This document shows, piece after piece, positions 18,539 through 26,580 of a stretch of 64,000 nt of DNA. The notes under the pieces are model-generated. The model was not told the DNA's origin. It saw only the letters and a list, made by a program, of their open reading frames with translations, and ran no database searches. Both the position numbers and the translations under genes were made by a program. This stretch comes from Epilithonimonas tenax DSM 16811. Its GTDB lineage: Bacteria > Bacteroidota > Bacteroidia > Flavobacteriales > Weeksellaceae. The stretch is taken from the NCBI RefSeq assembly GCF_000428485.1, contig NZ_AUAA01000004.1, positions 1 through 64,000 of the forward strand, given 5' to 3'. The number at the start of each line of letters is the position of its first letter. The stretch's first letter is position 1.

Positions 18539-19741
18539 ATGAACCGGGAAATAAGTGTTGTGAACCAATTGCGGAAGAACATCGAAAAACAATTTGGGAA
18601 AGATATACAAACAGCTACAGATTGTGATAATCTGGTAAGTCTCATCACCCGGGATTGTAAAACAAACATCAGTTCTCAAACACTTCGTCGGTTTTTTGGC
18701 TTGATAAAAACTACGTCTGGATACAGTCATTTTACTTTAGATTTGCTTAGTCAATTTTGTGGATATAGCAATTTTAAAGATTTTAGAAATGCGTGCAACA
18801 ATCAGGAACTCGAATTGTTTTTTGGAAACTCAGACAATACAAATCATAATTATTGGGACAGAAGTGAGCAGTTGTGCCAGCAGATTATCAAGTCGCCAGA
18901 CCTTTTGGTAAGCACACATCACCGTTTGATGTCTTTTCCGATGGCCAGAAAATATTTTATGGAAAATCATCCGCTTCGTGATTTATTAGGTTCGGTTTAC
19001 GCCCAGTATTTTTCGGCTTATCTAAAATACAACACAAGCAATGAAGCTAAAATCTTTGCCTACGGTTTCCTTTTTCAAAGTAGTTTTCTTCTTCAAAATA
19101 CAGAGTCGATGGATTTGTATTACAACAAAGTGAAAGAAACCGAACTTACGGAGAATGTCCACGTAATTCCTGCAGGGTTGAAATTCGGCGTGCAGCTTCT
19201 TTATGCCGATTTTACCGGCAACGAAAATCTTTTTAAAAGGTATTTCGCCGAAATGAAAAAAGCAAGGCTTCGTTATCGGACAGCGTCAGAGAAATCGGTT
19301 TGCAGTTTTGAATCTACGGTTCTGGAATCCCTTATTTTTACCAATCGTTCCCAAGAGATGAAATTTTTGATCGAAAATAATACCTTTCAAGTAAATAATG
19401 ATGAAGATTACATTCCTTCAAAAAGAAAAGAAACACACGATGAGGTTTGGAAAATTCTTTGTGCTGTAGCTTATCAAAAAATGGGAGACAAGAAGAATAC
19501 AGAGCGTTTTTTGAACCAAATTAATCTAAAGAATTTGGGAACAGGTTGGAAAAAATATTACTCATTGCTGTACTATTCTGTCTATTTTCATTCGGCTCAG
19601 CTAGACCAAAAAATAGAATGTTTTTCCAAATTAAAGATCTTGATTGGTGAAACTTATTTCTGCTATTATCATAATTATTTAATTGAGTTTTCAAAAGAAT
19701 TGGAGCCTTTGGTAGTTGGAGATATCAACTTGCTGGCGTAA
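18539..19741 (+). CDS. HTH-type regulator with TPR-like C-terminal region and borrowed tail
   Basis: 400 residues from the ATG at 18539. The N-terminal ~90 residues contain ISSQTLRRFFGLIKTTSGYS followed by LDLLSQFCGYSNFKDFR. This arrangement is found in a Bacteroidota family of putative DNA-binding proteins with a divergent helix-turn-helix. The rest is helical and probably TPR-like (~130-380), without catalytic motifs. The last ~15 residues (KELEPLVVGDINLLA) and the following bases are a near copy of the end of the DUF3467 gene. The C-terminus thus seems to have been supplied by the duplicated insertion site. A palindrome at its promoter suggests autoregulation. Confidence 0.65.
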   Translation: MNREISVVNQLRKNIEKQFGKDIQTATDCDNLVSLITRDCKTNISSQTLRRFFGLIKTTSGYSHFTLDLLSQFCGYSNFKDFRNACNNQELELFFGNSDNTNHNYWDRSEQLCQQIIKSPDLLVSTHHRLMSFPMARKYFMENHPLRDLLGSVYAQYFSAYLKYNTSNEAKIFAYGFLFQSSFLLQNTESMDLYYNKVKETELTENVHVIPAGLKFGVQLLYADFTGNENLFKRYFAEMKKARLRYRTASEKSVCSFESTVLESLIFTNRSQEMKFLIENNTFQVNNDEDYIPSKRKETHDEVWKILCAVAYQKMGDKKNTERFLNQINLKNLGTGWKKYYSLLYYSVYFHSAQLDQKIECFSKLKILIGETYFCYYHNYLIEFSKELEPLVVGDINLLA

Positions 19742-19806
19742 GATTTTTCTTAACACACACATAATCCAACTTCGTTTTATTACGAGACGGTTTTTTTTGT
19801 TTTAAA
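19694..19806 (+). repeat. Right copy of the DUF3467 3'-end direct repeat (attR-like)
   Basis: The counterpart of 16085-16199, in the same orientation, containing the last ~48 bp of the HTH gene, its stop codon and a poorly paired terminator-like segment (TCGT/ACGA core followed by eight T). The terminator stem here is eroded compared with the left copy, as expected for the displaced original or a decaying copy. Confidence 0.75.
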
Positions 19807-19882
19807 GTCTGAAAAAAAGCACAGTAAATTTGGATTGTTATTAAATTAATCCGTCATTCTTTCAGTTACAAGTTGCAGTGTT

Positions 19883-19890
19883 TATCTTTG
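19883..19890 (+). promoter_or_regulatory. -7 element for the phosphodiesterase gene
   Basis: TATCTTTG matches TAnnTTTG and lies 14 bp before the ATG at 19905. It falls inside the longer possible reading frame that opens at 19878, showing that 19905 is the real start. Confidence 0.6.
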
Positions 19891-19904
19891 CCAAAATCTT
19901 ACTA

Positions 19905-21188
19905 ATGAAGAAAACTTTTGCAATTTTCCTCCTCACGTTATCTATCATCATTACTGGTCAACAGGTAATTTCGGATACAGCGCAAGTTGTTATTCCCAAC
20001 CGGTTCAATAATGCAGATGCGAAGACGAAGCCTTACGTTATTATGATTTCTACTGATGGTTTCAGGTATGATTATGCTAAAAAATACAATGCTCAGAATC
20101 TTTTGAAATTTTCAAACGAGGGCGTTCAGACAAAAGCAATGATTCCGAGTTATCCTAGTATTACTTTCCCCAATCACTGGAGTTTGATTACCGGATTATA
20201 TCCTTCTCATCACGGTTTAATCGATAATTATTTCTACGATTATGGAAGGAAAGAAAAGTATGCGATGAGCAAAAAGGAGAATGCCGAAGATGGAAGCTGG
20301 TATGGTGGAACTCCTCTTTGGGCATTGGCAGAAAAACAGGGAATGGTATCGGCTTCTATGCAGTGGGTTGGCTCTGCAAGTGATGCTGGAGGGATGAGAC
20401 CAACTTATTATTACCATTACCACGAAAAATTCAAACCAACGGAGAAAGTAGATAAAGTTATCAATTGGCTGAAGCTTCCAGAAAGTCAAAGGCCACATTT
20501 TATCGCAATGTATTTTCCTGAAGTAGATGCAGCAGGGCATCATTTTGGTCCTGAAGCTAGGGAAACGGAAACCGCAGTTCAGTTGGTAGATGCTGCGATT
20601 GGAAGTTTGGTTCAGAAAGTTAATGATTTAGGTTTAGAAAATGTCAATTTTATCTTCGTTTCAGACCACGGAATGATCCAGGTTGATGGTGGAAATCCTC
20701 TAGAAATCCCAATGATGCTTTTTGATAAGAAAAGATTTGATTTTTATAATTCCCAAACTTTATTAAGGGTTTATGTGAAAAATCCGGAAGAGGTAAAAAA
20801 GGTCTATAAAAATTTAAAAATTAATAAAACGGATGATTACGAAGTTTATTTGGATAAAAAATTACCTAGATATCTACACTTTTCTAGCAGAGATGATAGA
20901 TACAACAGGATAGGACAGATTCTTTTGATACCGAAAGCTCCAAAAGTATTTTTAGAAAAAAATCAGAAAACTTCTGTAGGAAAACACGGTTATGATCCGA
21001 TGTTGGTTCCTGAAATGAAAGCCACATTTTTTGCTTGGGGCCCTGAATTTAAAAATAATTTCGTCATTGATGAATTCTCTAATGTGAATGTTTATCCGTT
21101 GGTTGCCAAGTTGCTAGGTTTAAAAACAGAAAACAAGATAGATGGAAAACTAAAAGTTTTAAAACAGATTTTAATGACGAAAAAATAA
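19905..21188 (+). CDS. Type I phosphodiesterase / nucleotide pyrophosphatase (ENPP-like), exported
   Basis: 427 residues with a signal peptide (MKKTFAIFLLTLSIIITGQQ). It belongs to the alkaline-phosphatase superfamily: first metal Asp in MISTDGFRYDY, nucleophile Thr in YPSITFPNHWSLITGLYPSH, metal ligands in FPEVDAAGHHFGP, and SDHGM. These fit PF01663 enzymes that hydrolyse nucleotide pyrophosphates or phosphodiesters with two zinc ions in the periplasm. Length and motif order are normal. It stands alone between the island border and a region without genes. The exact substrate cannot be told from sequence. Confidence 0.88.
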   Translation: MKKTFAIFLLTLSIIITGQQVISDTAQVVIPNRFNNADAKTKPYVIMISTDGFRYDYAKKYNAQNLLKFSNEGVQTKAMIPSYPSITFPNHWSLITGLYPSHHGLIDNYFYDYGRKEKYAMSKKENAEDGSWYGGTPLWALAEKQGMVSASMQWVGSASDAGGMRPTYYYHYHEKFKPTEKVDKVINWLKLPESQRPHFIAMYFPEVDAAGHHFGPEARETETAVQLVDAAIGSLVQKVNDLGLENVNFIFVSDHGMIQVDGGNPLEIPMMLFDKKRFDFYNSQTLLRVYVKNPEEVKKVYKNLKINKTDDYEVYLDKKLPRYLHFSSRDDRYNRIGQILLIPKAPKVFLEKNQKTSVGKHGYDPMLVPEMKATFFAWGPEFKNNFVIDEFSNVNVYPLVAKLLGLKTENKIDGKLKVLKQILMTKK

Positions 21189-21404
21189 TTTCGTTATTTT
21201 TTTCTCATCAGATAGTTTCTATGTCACCTGCTATCCATAGGTGTAACCTAATTAGAGCTGGCCGTAGAAATCACCGCGAAAGCTGCTTTTTTTGATAAGA
21301 AATAGAGTAATGGATCGTCTATCATCAAAACGGCCAATAATCAAACAAATGCGGAGCCCTATGCAAAGATGAAAAACGAATGATCGGTGATCTCATGATC
21401 AAGC

Positions 21405-21440
21405 AAAAAAAACCGCCTCACTTTTTGGTTGCGAGACGGA
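21405..21440 (-). terminator. Terminator after the alcohol dehydrogenase gene
   Basis: On the minus strand CCGTCTC and GAGGCGG (one mismatch) form a stem followed by a run of T (21405-21412 read as A on plus). The remainder of 21189-21404 holds no recognisable feature. Confidence 0.6.
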
Positions 21441-21469
21441 TTGTTTGTGATTTTTGATCAGATCTTAAT

Positions 21470-22534
21470 TTAATCTTTCAGGCTTTTCATATCGATCACG
21501 AATCTGTATTTCACATCGCTTTTCAGCATTCTTTCATAAGCTTCATTGATGTCATGCATTTTGATGATCTCGATATCAGATACAATGTTCTTTTCACCGC
21601 AGAAGTCAAGCATCTCCTGTGTTTCTTTGATGCCGCCAATCAATGATCCAGCAACAGAACGTCTTTTGTAGATCATCGGTTTTGTACTTACGGCTTCATT
21701 TTCAAACTCACCAATGAATCCTACTAGGACCAAAGTTCCATTCACGGTCAGTGTATTCATGTAAGGATTGATATCGTGCTCGTAAGGAACAGTATCGATG
21801 ATCAAATCAAATTTATTAAAGGCCGCTTTCATTTCATCTTCATCCGTCGAAATGATCACTTGATCTGCGCCTAATTTTTTAGCATCGTCTGTTTTTCCGG
21901 CACTTCTGGAGAAAAGAGAAACTTCTGCGCCTAGACCTTTTGCCAATTTGATGGCCATATGTCCAAGTCCACCCAACCCAACCACGGCCACTTTAGAATT
22001 TTCGTTCACATTCCAATGTTTCAGCGGTGACCAAGTCGTGATCCCAGCACAGAGAAGTGGTGCAACTGCAGCCAGATCCAAATTAGCAGGCACATGCAAA
22101 ACGAAATGCTCGTCCACCACTACAGATTCTGAATAACCACCGTAAGTTCTTTGATTATCTATGTATTTGTCTTTTCCGTTGTAGGTTCCTGTAAAACCAT
22201 TTTCACAGAATTGCTCAAGATCCTGAGCACAGCTGCTGCAAGTCTTGCAAGAATCTACCATACAGCCAACTGCTGCCAAATCTCCAACTTTGAATTTAGT
22301 AACGTCGGCGCCAACTTTGGTGATTCTCCCAACGATCTCATGACCAGGAACGACTGGGTATACAGATCCGCCCCAATCATTTCTTGCCGTGTGAAGATCC
22401 GAATGGCAAACGCCACAGTACAGGATGTCTATTTCTACATCCTTTGGCTGGACTTCTCGTCTTTCGATGGTCAAAAGTTCCAAATCGTTATCTGCTGCTT
22501 CTGTTCCGAACGCTTTTACTTTGTGTGTGTGCAT
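21470..22534 (-). CDS. Zinc-dependent alcohol dehydrogenase, CAD/YahK type
   Basis: 354 residues. Catalytic zinc ligands lie in GVCHSDLH (~41-48) and PGHEIVGRI (~63-71); the structural zinc site is the four-cysteine set in CKTCSSCAQDLEQFCENG (~95-112). The Rossmann motif GLGGLGHMAIKLAKGLGAEV (~187-206) binds NAD(P)H. The pattern matches NADP-preferring aldehyde reductases / cinnamyl-alcohol-dehydrogenase-like enzymes that reduce a wide range of aldehydes. It is a single gene with its own terminator, and nothing nearby hints at a specific pathway. Confidence 0.93.
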   Translation of the reverse strand: MHTHKVKAFGTEAADNDLELLTIERREVQPKDVEIDILYCGVCHSDLHTARNDWGGSVYPVVPGHEIVGRITKVGADVTKFKVGDLAAVGCMVDSCKTCSSCAQDLEQFCENGFTGTYNGKDKYIDNQRTYGGYSESVVVDEHFVLHVPANLDLAAVAPLLCAGITTWSPLKHWNVNENSKVAVVGLGGLGHMAIKLAKGLGAEVSLFSRSAGKTDDAKKLGADQVIISTDEDEMKAAFNKFDLIIDTVPYEHDINPYMNTLTVNGTLVLVGFIGEFENEAVSTKPMIYKRRSVAGSLIGGIKETQEMLDFCGEKNIVSDIEIIKMHDINEAYERMLKSDVKYRFVIDMKSLKD

Positions 22535-22587
22535 TATTTTAAATATTTTTACTTAAATTACTACTAATAAGCTAATTGTTTCTGCTC

Positions 22588-23016
22588 ATGAAAAAACTAC
22601 TGTACAAGTATTATCCTCCTTTTATCAATGTTTATACCGTTTGGCTATTATATTTGCTTTTTTTTATTTCATTTAGAAATTCAGATTCTTCCCATTTTTC
22701 AATCAAACCTATTCCGTTTGATACAATTGATGAATATTTTATCGTTATCACCTATTCAAAAATTGATTTTTTCAAAAATATCATTGGAAATATATTTCTT
22801 TTTTCACCTTATGGTTTTCTGGGTATTCTCTATCCCAAGCTTAAGAAAGTTGGCTGGTTTATTCTTACTTTTTTTGTGATTATTAATATCGTAGAGTTTT
22901 CTCAGTTTTATTTCAAAAGAGGTTTTGCTGATGTTGATGATGTGATTCTTAATACAACAGGTGCTTTGGTTGGCTACTTTATTTACAGGACATTGTTCTA
23001 TATCAAGGACAGATAA
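22588..23016 (+). CDS. VanZ-like membrane protein
   Basis: 142 residues from the ATG at 22588; a TTG 12 bp upstream also keeps the frame open but is less plausible. Four hydrophobic segments are visible (around 12-28, 58-80, 86-106 and 118-136), and ADVDDVILNTTGALVGY matches the VanZ family signature 'D-x-x-D-x-x-x-N-x-x-G'. VanZ-like proteins affect glycopeptide sensitivity in some Gram-positives; in Bacteroidota the role is unknown. Its 3' end overlaps by 14 bp the 3' end of the convergent OmpA-family gene. Confidence 0.85.
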   Translation: MKKLLYKYYPPFINVYTVWLLYLLFFISFRNSDSSHFSIKPIPFDTIDEYFIVITYSKIDFFKNIIGNIFLFSPYGFLGILYPKLKKVGWFILTFFVIINIVEFSQFYFKRGFADVDDVILNTTGALVGYFIYRTLFYIKDR

Positions 23017-24685
23017 CTTTCATTTCCGTTCTCCGGTTGACTTGGTGTTGTTCCTCAGTACAGGCCATGTCATTACTGCATTTATTCAGAAGCTGTGTTT
23101 CACCATAGCCTATTGGTCTTAATCTAGCTTTGTCAATTCCTTTTGAGGCCAGATAATCTACAGCAGCATTTGCGCGGTTTTGTGAAAGCGTTTTGTTGTA
23201 ATCATCAGATGCGCGAGAGTCTGTATGAGAGGCCAGTTCTACTTTGACATTTGGATTATCATTCATAAACTGAACCATTTTATTAAGTTCAGCCTTGGCA
23301 TCTTCCCGGATGAAAAATTGATCAAGATCGTAATGGATATTCTTCAGATTGATTGGTTTTCCACAGCTCGTTTCTTCCATACATACTTCTAAATTTAAAA
23401 AGAGAGTATGCGTCCTATCTGTGTTTTTTGAAGTGATAACTTCTGTTTGCGAGAAATAGTTGCCCTTCTTTCCATAGATATGATACGTCGTGTTCTTGTC
23501 TGCTTTGAAATAGAATTTACCCTCCATATTGCTTTTTATTTCGTGGAGGATTTCAGTTTCATTATTTTTAATAACCACCGTTACATCGCGCAAAGGATTT
23601 TTAGAATGACAGATATGGACCTGTCCTTTGACAAAAAACTTTTCGCTGTCTGTGGAAAGTTCCTTTTTCAGAGTGGCGTTTTTAACAAACTCAATTTTGT
23701 TGGCCTTTGATGCGACAAGTTCGATCGTATTCAGTTTCCCCCTGATCTCGTAATTTTCGGGTTTGATGTTTTTGAAGAAGGCCACACCCTGTGCATTCGT
23801 TCTGGCAATATAAGCGCGCTTGCTGCCTTTATAAAGTTCTACAAAAGCATCAGGTAGCAGTAATCCTGTTTCTTTGTCTTTTGCTACAACATTCAGGCTG
23901 TATTCGGGCTTTGCTTTTCGGGCATAAAATCGGAAAGTAAGTCCCGCAAAAATGCCAACCGAATGGATCTCGTGATCCAAAGCTGTTGATTTTATGTCCG
24001 CATTAGTTGGGGAAATTATATTTTCATTGTCATTTTCTGCAAAGGGAATGTAGCCCGATGCCGTTCCGCTGGTGATAAGAGCTTTCGTTTTGAAATGTTG
24101 TAAATAATAACCGCCCACATTCAAACCCACATTCTCCGAGAAAAACCAGTTGAACTCCAGTTCAGCTTTTCCAGAGAAAATGCTTTTATCGTCGTAACCT
24201 TTATGAAAATTAAGATGATAAACTGTGGCATTATTACTTGAAACTAATGATGTTTCTCCACCTTTGATAGTAGAGATTCCACCTTTTAGTTTGAAAGTCA
24301 ATCCCAGATCATCTGTAAGGATCCAACGGAAATTTGGACCGATGCCGAAGAAAGAACGTTGGATTTTGTGGTCTGTGAATGTCGGATCAGATAGTTTTGC
24401 GTTTCCCAGATATAGATTTCCGGTCGGATAAGTACTCTTTGGATTATTGGACAAATAATCTGCACCCACTCCCAAACCGATCCAACTGAAATAATAATCT
24501 GCAGATAGACCGAGATTCAGGTTTGGCTTATAATCAATATATTTGGTCTGATTGTCATACGAAGGTAGATCTAAACCGCCTTTCAGGGCAACATTAACCT
24601 GGTGATCATCAAAAAGAGAGTTTCTAAATTGAGAATGATAAAAATGAACAGTTATTAGGAAGAAAAGAAGTAAAGGTTTTCTCAT
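23003..24685 (-). CDS. OmpA-family outer-membrane protein
   Basis: 560 residues from the ATG at 24685 (signal peptide MRKPLLLFFLITVHFYHSQ); a TTG upstream is not needed. Residues ~20-255 form an outer-membrane beta-barrel-like region (alternating aromatic strands, GIFAGLTFRFY as last strand). Then come two Ig-like/carboxypeptidase-regulatory-like repeats (~265-345 and ~350-430). A C-terminal OmpA peptidoglycan-binding domain follows (~440-555: IHYDLDQFFIREDAKAELNK, ASHTDSRASDDYN, RRTEMKV). It probably links outer membrane and cell wall. It is preceded by the T9SS-domain gene on the same strand, with a terminator between. Confidence 0.92.
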   Translation of the reverse strand: MRKPLLLFFLITVHFYHSQFRNSLFDDHQVNVALKGGLDLPSYDNQTKYIDYKPNLNLGLSADYYFSWIGLGVGADYLSNNPKSTYPTGNLYLGNAKLSDPTFTDHKIQRSFFGIGPNFRWILTDDLGLTFKLKGGISTIKGGETSLVSSNNATVYHLNFHKGYDDKSIFSGKAELEFNWFFSENVGLNVGGYYLQHFKTKALITSGTASGYIPFAENDNENIISPTNADIKSTALDHEIHSVGIFAGLTFRFYARKAKPEYSLNVVAKDKETGLLLPDAFVELYKGSKRAYIARTNAQGVAFFKNIKPENYEIRGKLNTIELVASKANKIEFVKNATLKKELSTDSEKFFVKGQVHICHSKNPLRDVTVVIKNNETEILHEIKSNMEGKFYFKADKNTTYHIYGKKGNYFSQTEVITSKNTDRTHTLFLNLEVCMEETSCGKPINLKNIHYDLDQFFIREDAKAELNKMVQFMNDNPNVKVELASHTDSRASDDYNKTLSQNRANAAVDYLASKGIDKARLRPIGYGETQLLNKCSNDMACTEEQHQVNRRTEMKVICP

Positions 24686-24730
24686 TTTTTTAGCTTTCTT
24701 GGTTGTTACAAATTTACAGAAATTAATAGA

Positions 24731-24758
24731 CAAAAAAATGCCGGTTAAAAACCGGCAT
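24731..24758 (-). terminator. Terminator after the stand-alone sorting-domain gene
   Basis: ATGCCGGTT (24738-24746) and AACCGGCAT (24750-24758) pair perfectly around AAA. The seven A on the low-coordinate side read as a T tract on the minus strand, so it terminates the leftward gene ending at 24779. Confidence 0.92.
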
Positions 24759-24778
24759 CGTATAGTGAAAACAAATAG

Positions 24779-25123
24779 TTACTGTTTGATAATCTGAGTG
24801 ATTTTCTGAGTGTTATCATCCAAAGTATATCTCATGAGATATTTTCCCGGACGCAGTCTGTCTAATCTCAGTTCTGTATTATTACTGTTAATGTTATATT
24901 CAGCAACTTGTGCTCCCAAAATCGAAAAGAAAGTCACTGTTTTTATTTTAACCGTATTATCTTTTGATCTCAGCATCAAAACATCCTTAGTCGGATTAGG
25001 ATAAGCAACCAGAACACCATCATCCGTCCTTTGGTTGGGGATACGCGCAGTCTGTGCTTTCATTTCTCCCGAAAATCCTGCTGAAACTACCGTAAATATA
25101 ATAAAGAATAAAAGTTTTTTCAT
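24779..25123 (-). CDS. Small secreted protein consisting of a T9SS type A sorting domain
   Basis: 114 residues from the ATG at 25123; an in-frame TTG upstream is not needed. A signal peptide (MKKLLFFIIFTVVSAGFSG, cleavage near MKAQ) is followed by a ~15-residue linker. The remaining ~75 residues are a type IX secretion C-terminal sorting domain: VAYPNPTKDVLMLRS, SILGAQVAEYNI, LRLDRLRPGKYLMRY and a final KITQIIKQ. There is no cargo domain. It could be an eroded secreted protein, a decoy, or a small surface protein in its own right. It has its own terminator. Confidence 0.8.
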   Translation of the reverse strand: MKKLLFFIIFTVVSAGFSGEMKAQTARIPNQRTDDGVLVAYPNPTKDVLMLRSKDNTVKIKTVTFFSILGAQVAEYNINSNNTELRLDRLRPGKYLMRYTLDDNTQKITQIIKQ

Positions 25124-25207
25124 TCGCTTTAGTCTGTATTTAAACAATTACAACAAATATATTTTAAATAAATTGATTATGCAATAGTCTATCCGTAAAA
25201 GTATAAT

Positions 25208-25215
25208 TAAATTTG
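25208..25215 (+). promoter_or_regulatory. -7 element for hemB
   Basis: TAAATTTG matches TAnnTTTG 20 bp before the hemB ATG. No clear -33 TTTG is present at the usual distance. Confidence 0.55.
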
Positions 25216-25235
25216 CATAAATAATTCTAATTAAG

Positions 25236-26222
25236 ATGATCTCAAGAAATAGAAGACTCAGAACCAACGATTCTATCAGAAGTCTTATCCGTGAAACCAG
25301 CCTCACAACAAACGATCTGGTATTACCAATGTTTGTCACAGAAGGTGATAACAAAAAAGAAGCCATTTCTGCAATGCCTGGCGTTTTCCGCCAAAGTTTA
25401 GATCTTACGGTCAAGACCGTTAAAGAAAATTATGATCTGGGTATCAAAGCCATCAATCTTTATATGAAAGTTTCCGAGAGCCTGAAAGACAACACCGGAA
25501 AAGAAGCCTGGAATCCCAACGGATTGATGCAGAACACCATAAAAGCCATCAAAGATGCCGTGCCGGGAATCATCATAATGCCGGATGTCGCCCTAGACCC
25601 ATACTCTGTTTACGGTCACGACGGCATCATCAAGAACGGAAAAATAGACAACGATTCCACAGTAGAAGCCCTCGTGAAAATGGGAATCTCTCACGCAGAA
25701 GCCGGAGCAGACATCTTAGCGCCAAGCGATATGATGGACGGCCGCGTTCTGGCGATGCGAGAAGGTTTGGAGGAAAACGGATTCACAGATGTTGGCATTT
25801 TATCCTACGCCGCCAAATATGCCAGTGCCTTCTACGGCCCATTCAGAAGTGCTTTGGACAGTGCGCCAGTCGACGATGAGGACATACCTGCAGATAAAAA
25901 AACCTACCAGATGGATTTTCACAATTCCCGCGAAGCAATAGACGAAGTCCTGAGAGACGTGGAAGAAGGTGCCGATATCATTATGATAAAACCCGGAATG
26001 CCTTATCTAGACATCGTTTCAAAAATTCGTGAACTCATCACCCAGCCTATCGCAGTGTATCAGGTCAGTGGTGAGTATGCCATGCTGAAAGCCGCTGCCC
26101 AAAATGGCTGGATAGACAATGATAAAGTCCTCATAGAAAGCTTAACCAGTTTCAAACGTGCCGGCGCAGATATGATTTTCACCTACGCCGCTCCAGAAGT
26201 AGCCAAACTTCTGAATAGATAG
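25236..26222 (+). CDS. hemB: Delta-aminolevulinic acid dehydratase (porphobilinogen synthase)
   Basis: 328 residues, normal. Two active-site lysines are in SYAAKYASAFYGPFR (Lys194) and IMIKPGMPYLDI (Lys252, Schiff base). The metal loop reads DVALDPYSVYGHDG, without the cysteines of zinc enzymes, so this is the Mg-dependent, Asp-type class. It condenses two 5-aminolevulinate molecules to porphobilinogen in tetrapyrrole synthesis. The ATG at 25236 is supported by a -7 box just upstream. It is a single gene; the downstream gap contains a dispersed repeat. Confidence 0.98.
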   Translation: MISRNRRLRTNDSIRSLIRETSLTTNDLVLPMFVTEGDNKKEAISAMPGVFRQSLDLTVKTVKENYDLGIKAINLYMKVSESLKDNTGKEAWNPNGLMQNTIKAIKDAVPGIIIMPDVALDPYSVYGHDGIIKNGKIDNDSTVEALVKMGISHAEAGADILAPSDMMDGRVLAMREGLEENGFTDVGILSYAAKYASAFYGPFRSALDSAPVDDEDIPADKKTYQMDFHNSREAIDEVLRDVEEGADIIMIKPGMPYLDIVSKIRELITQPIAVYQVSGEYAMLKAAAQNGWIDNDKVLIESLTSFKRAGADMIFTYAAPEVAKLLNR

Positions 26223-26230
26223 TTTTTTTT

Positions 26231-26340
26231 GGAGCTTCATCCCGCTTTCCGCTGTATCTTTTTTTGTTTGATCACGTTTTGTCATCAAAAACAGATCGGC
26301 AGTCAAACAAAAAAAGGATGCCGCTGCAATCGGGGCTATG
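26231..26340 (+). repeat. Dispersed intergenic repeat, family A copy 1
   Basis: This 110-bp unit begins GGAGCTTCATCCCGCTTTCC and ends CCGCTGCAATCGGGGCTATG. The inner TATCTTTTTTTGTTTGA and TCAAACAAAAAAAGGAT are near reverse complements, so the unit is an imperfect palindrome. Related units lie at 35959-36034, 37757-37865 (inverted, nearly the same length) and 45429-45519. The rest of the 358-bp gap to rmuC holds a further hairpin (26537-26546 with 26553-26562, GTTCTTTTGT/ACAAAAGAAC) and no gene. Confidence 0.8.
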
Positions 26341-26580
26341 GGTTACGTTATCCAAAGGTGCTTTGCAAAGATTGCAACTCGACATTTGGAAAAGGAAGCG
26401 TCAAGAAATTTTGAAAAATTTAGGTTAAGAAAATGCTACTGTTTGAAGCCGACGCTGGCAAAGCGCTGGCGGCAAGTTTAGAAATTTTAGAAAATTACTC
26501 AAAATTTTAGCTGAGTTTCCCACTCTTGGATTTTTGGTTCTTTTGTTTCAGGACAAAAGAACTTGAACCAAAACATAAAA

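Noticed and set aside
16133-19741. Integrase or transposase inside the island
   Set aside because: No DDE, serine or tyrosine recombinase motif is found in any of the frames; mobility is argued only from the flanking repeat.
22151-22567. 138-codon plus-strand frame
   Set aside because: Entirely antisense to the alcohol dehydrogenase gene, whose zinc motifs are intact; no independent support.
23003-23016. 14-bp convergent overlap of the vanZ and ompA-like gene ends as a regulatory device
   Set aside because: Short tail-to-tail overlaps are common in compact genomes; nothing further supports a function.
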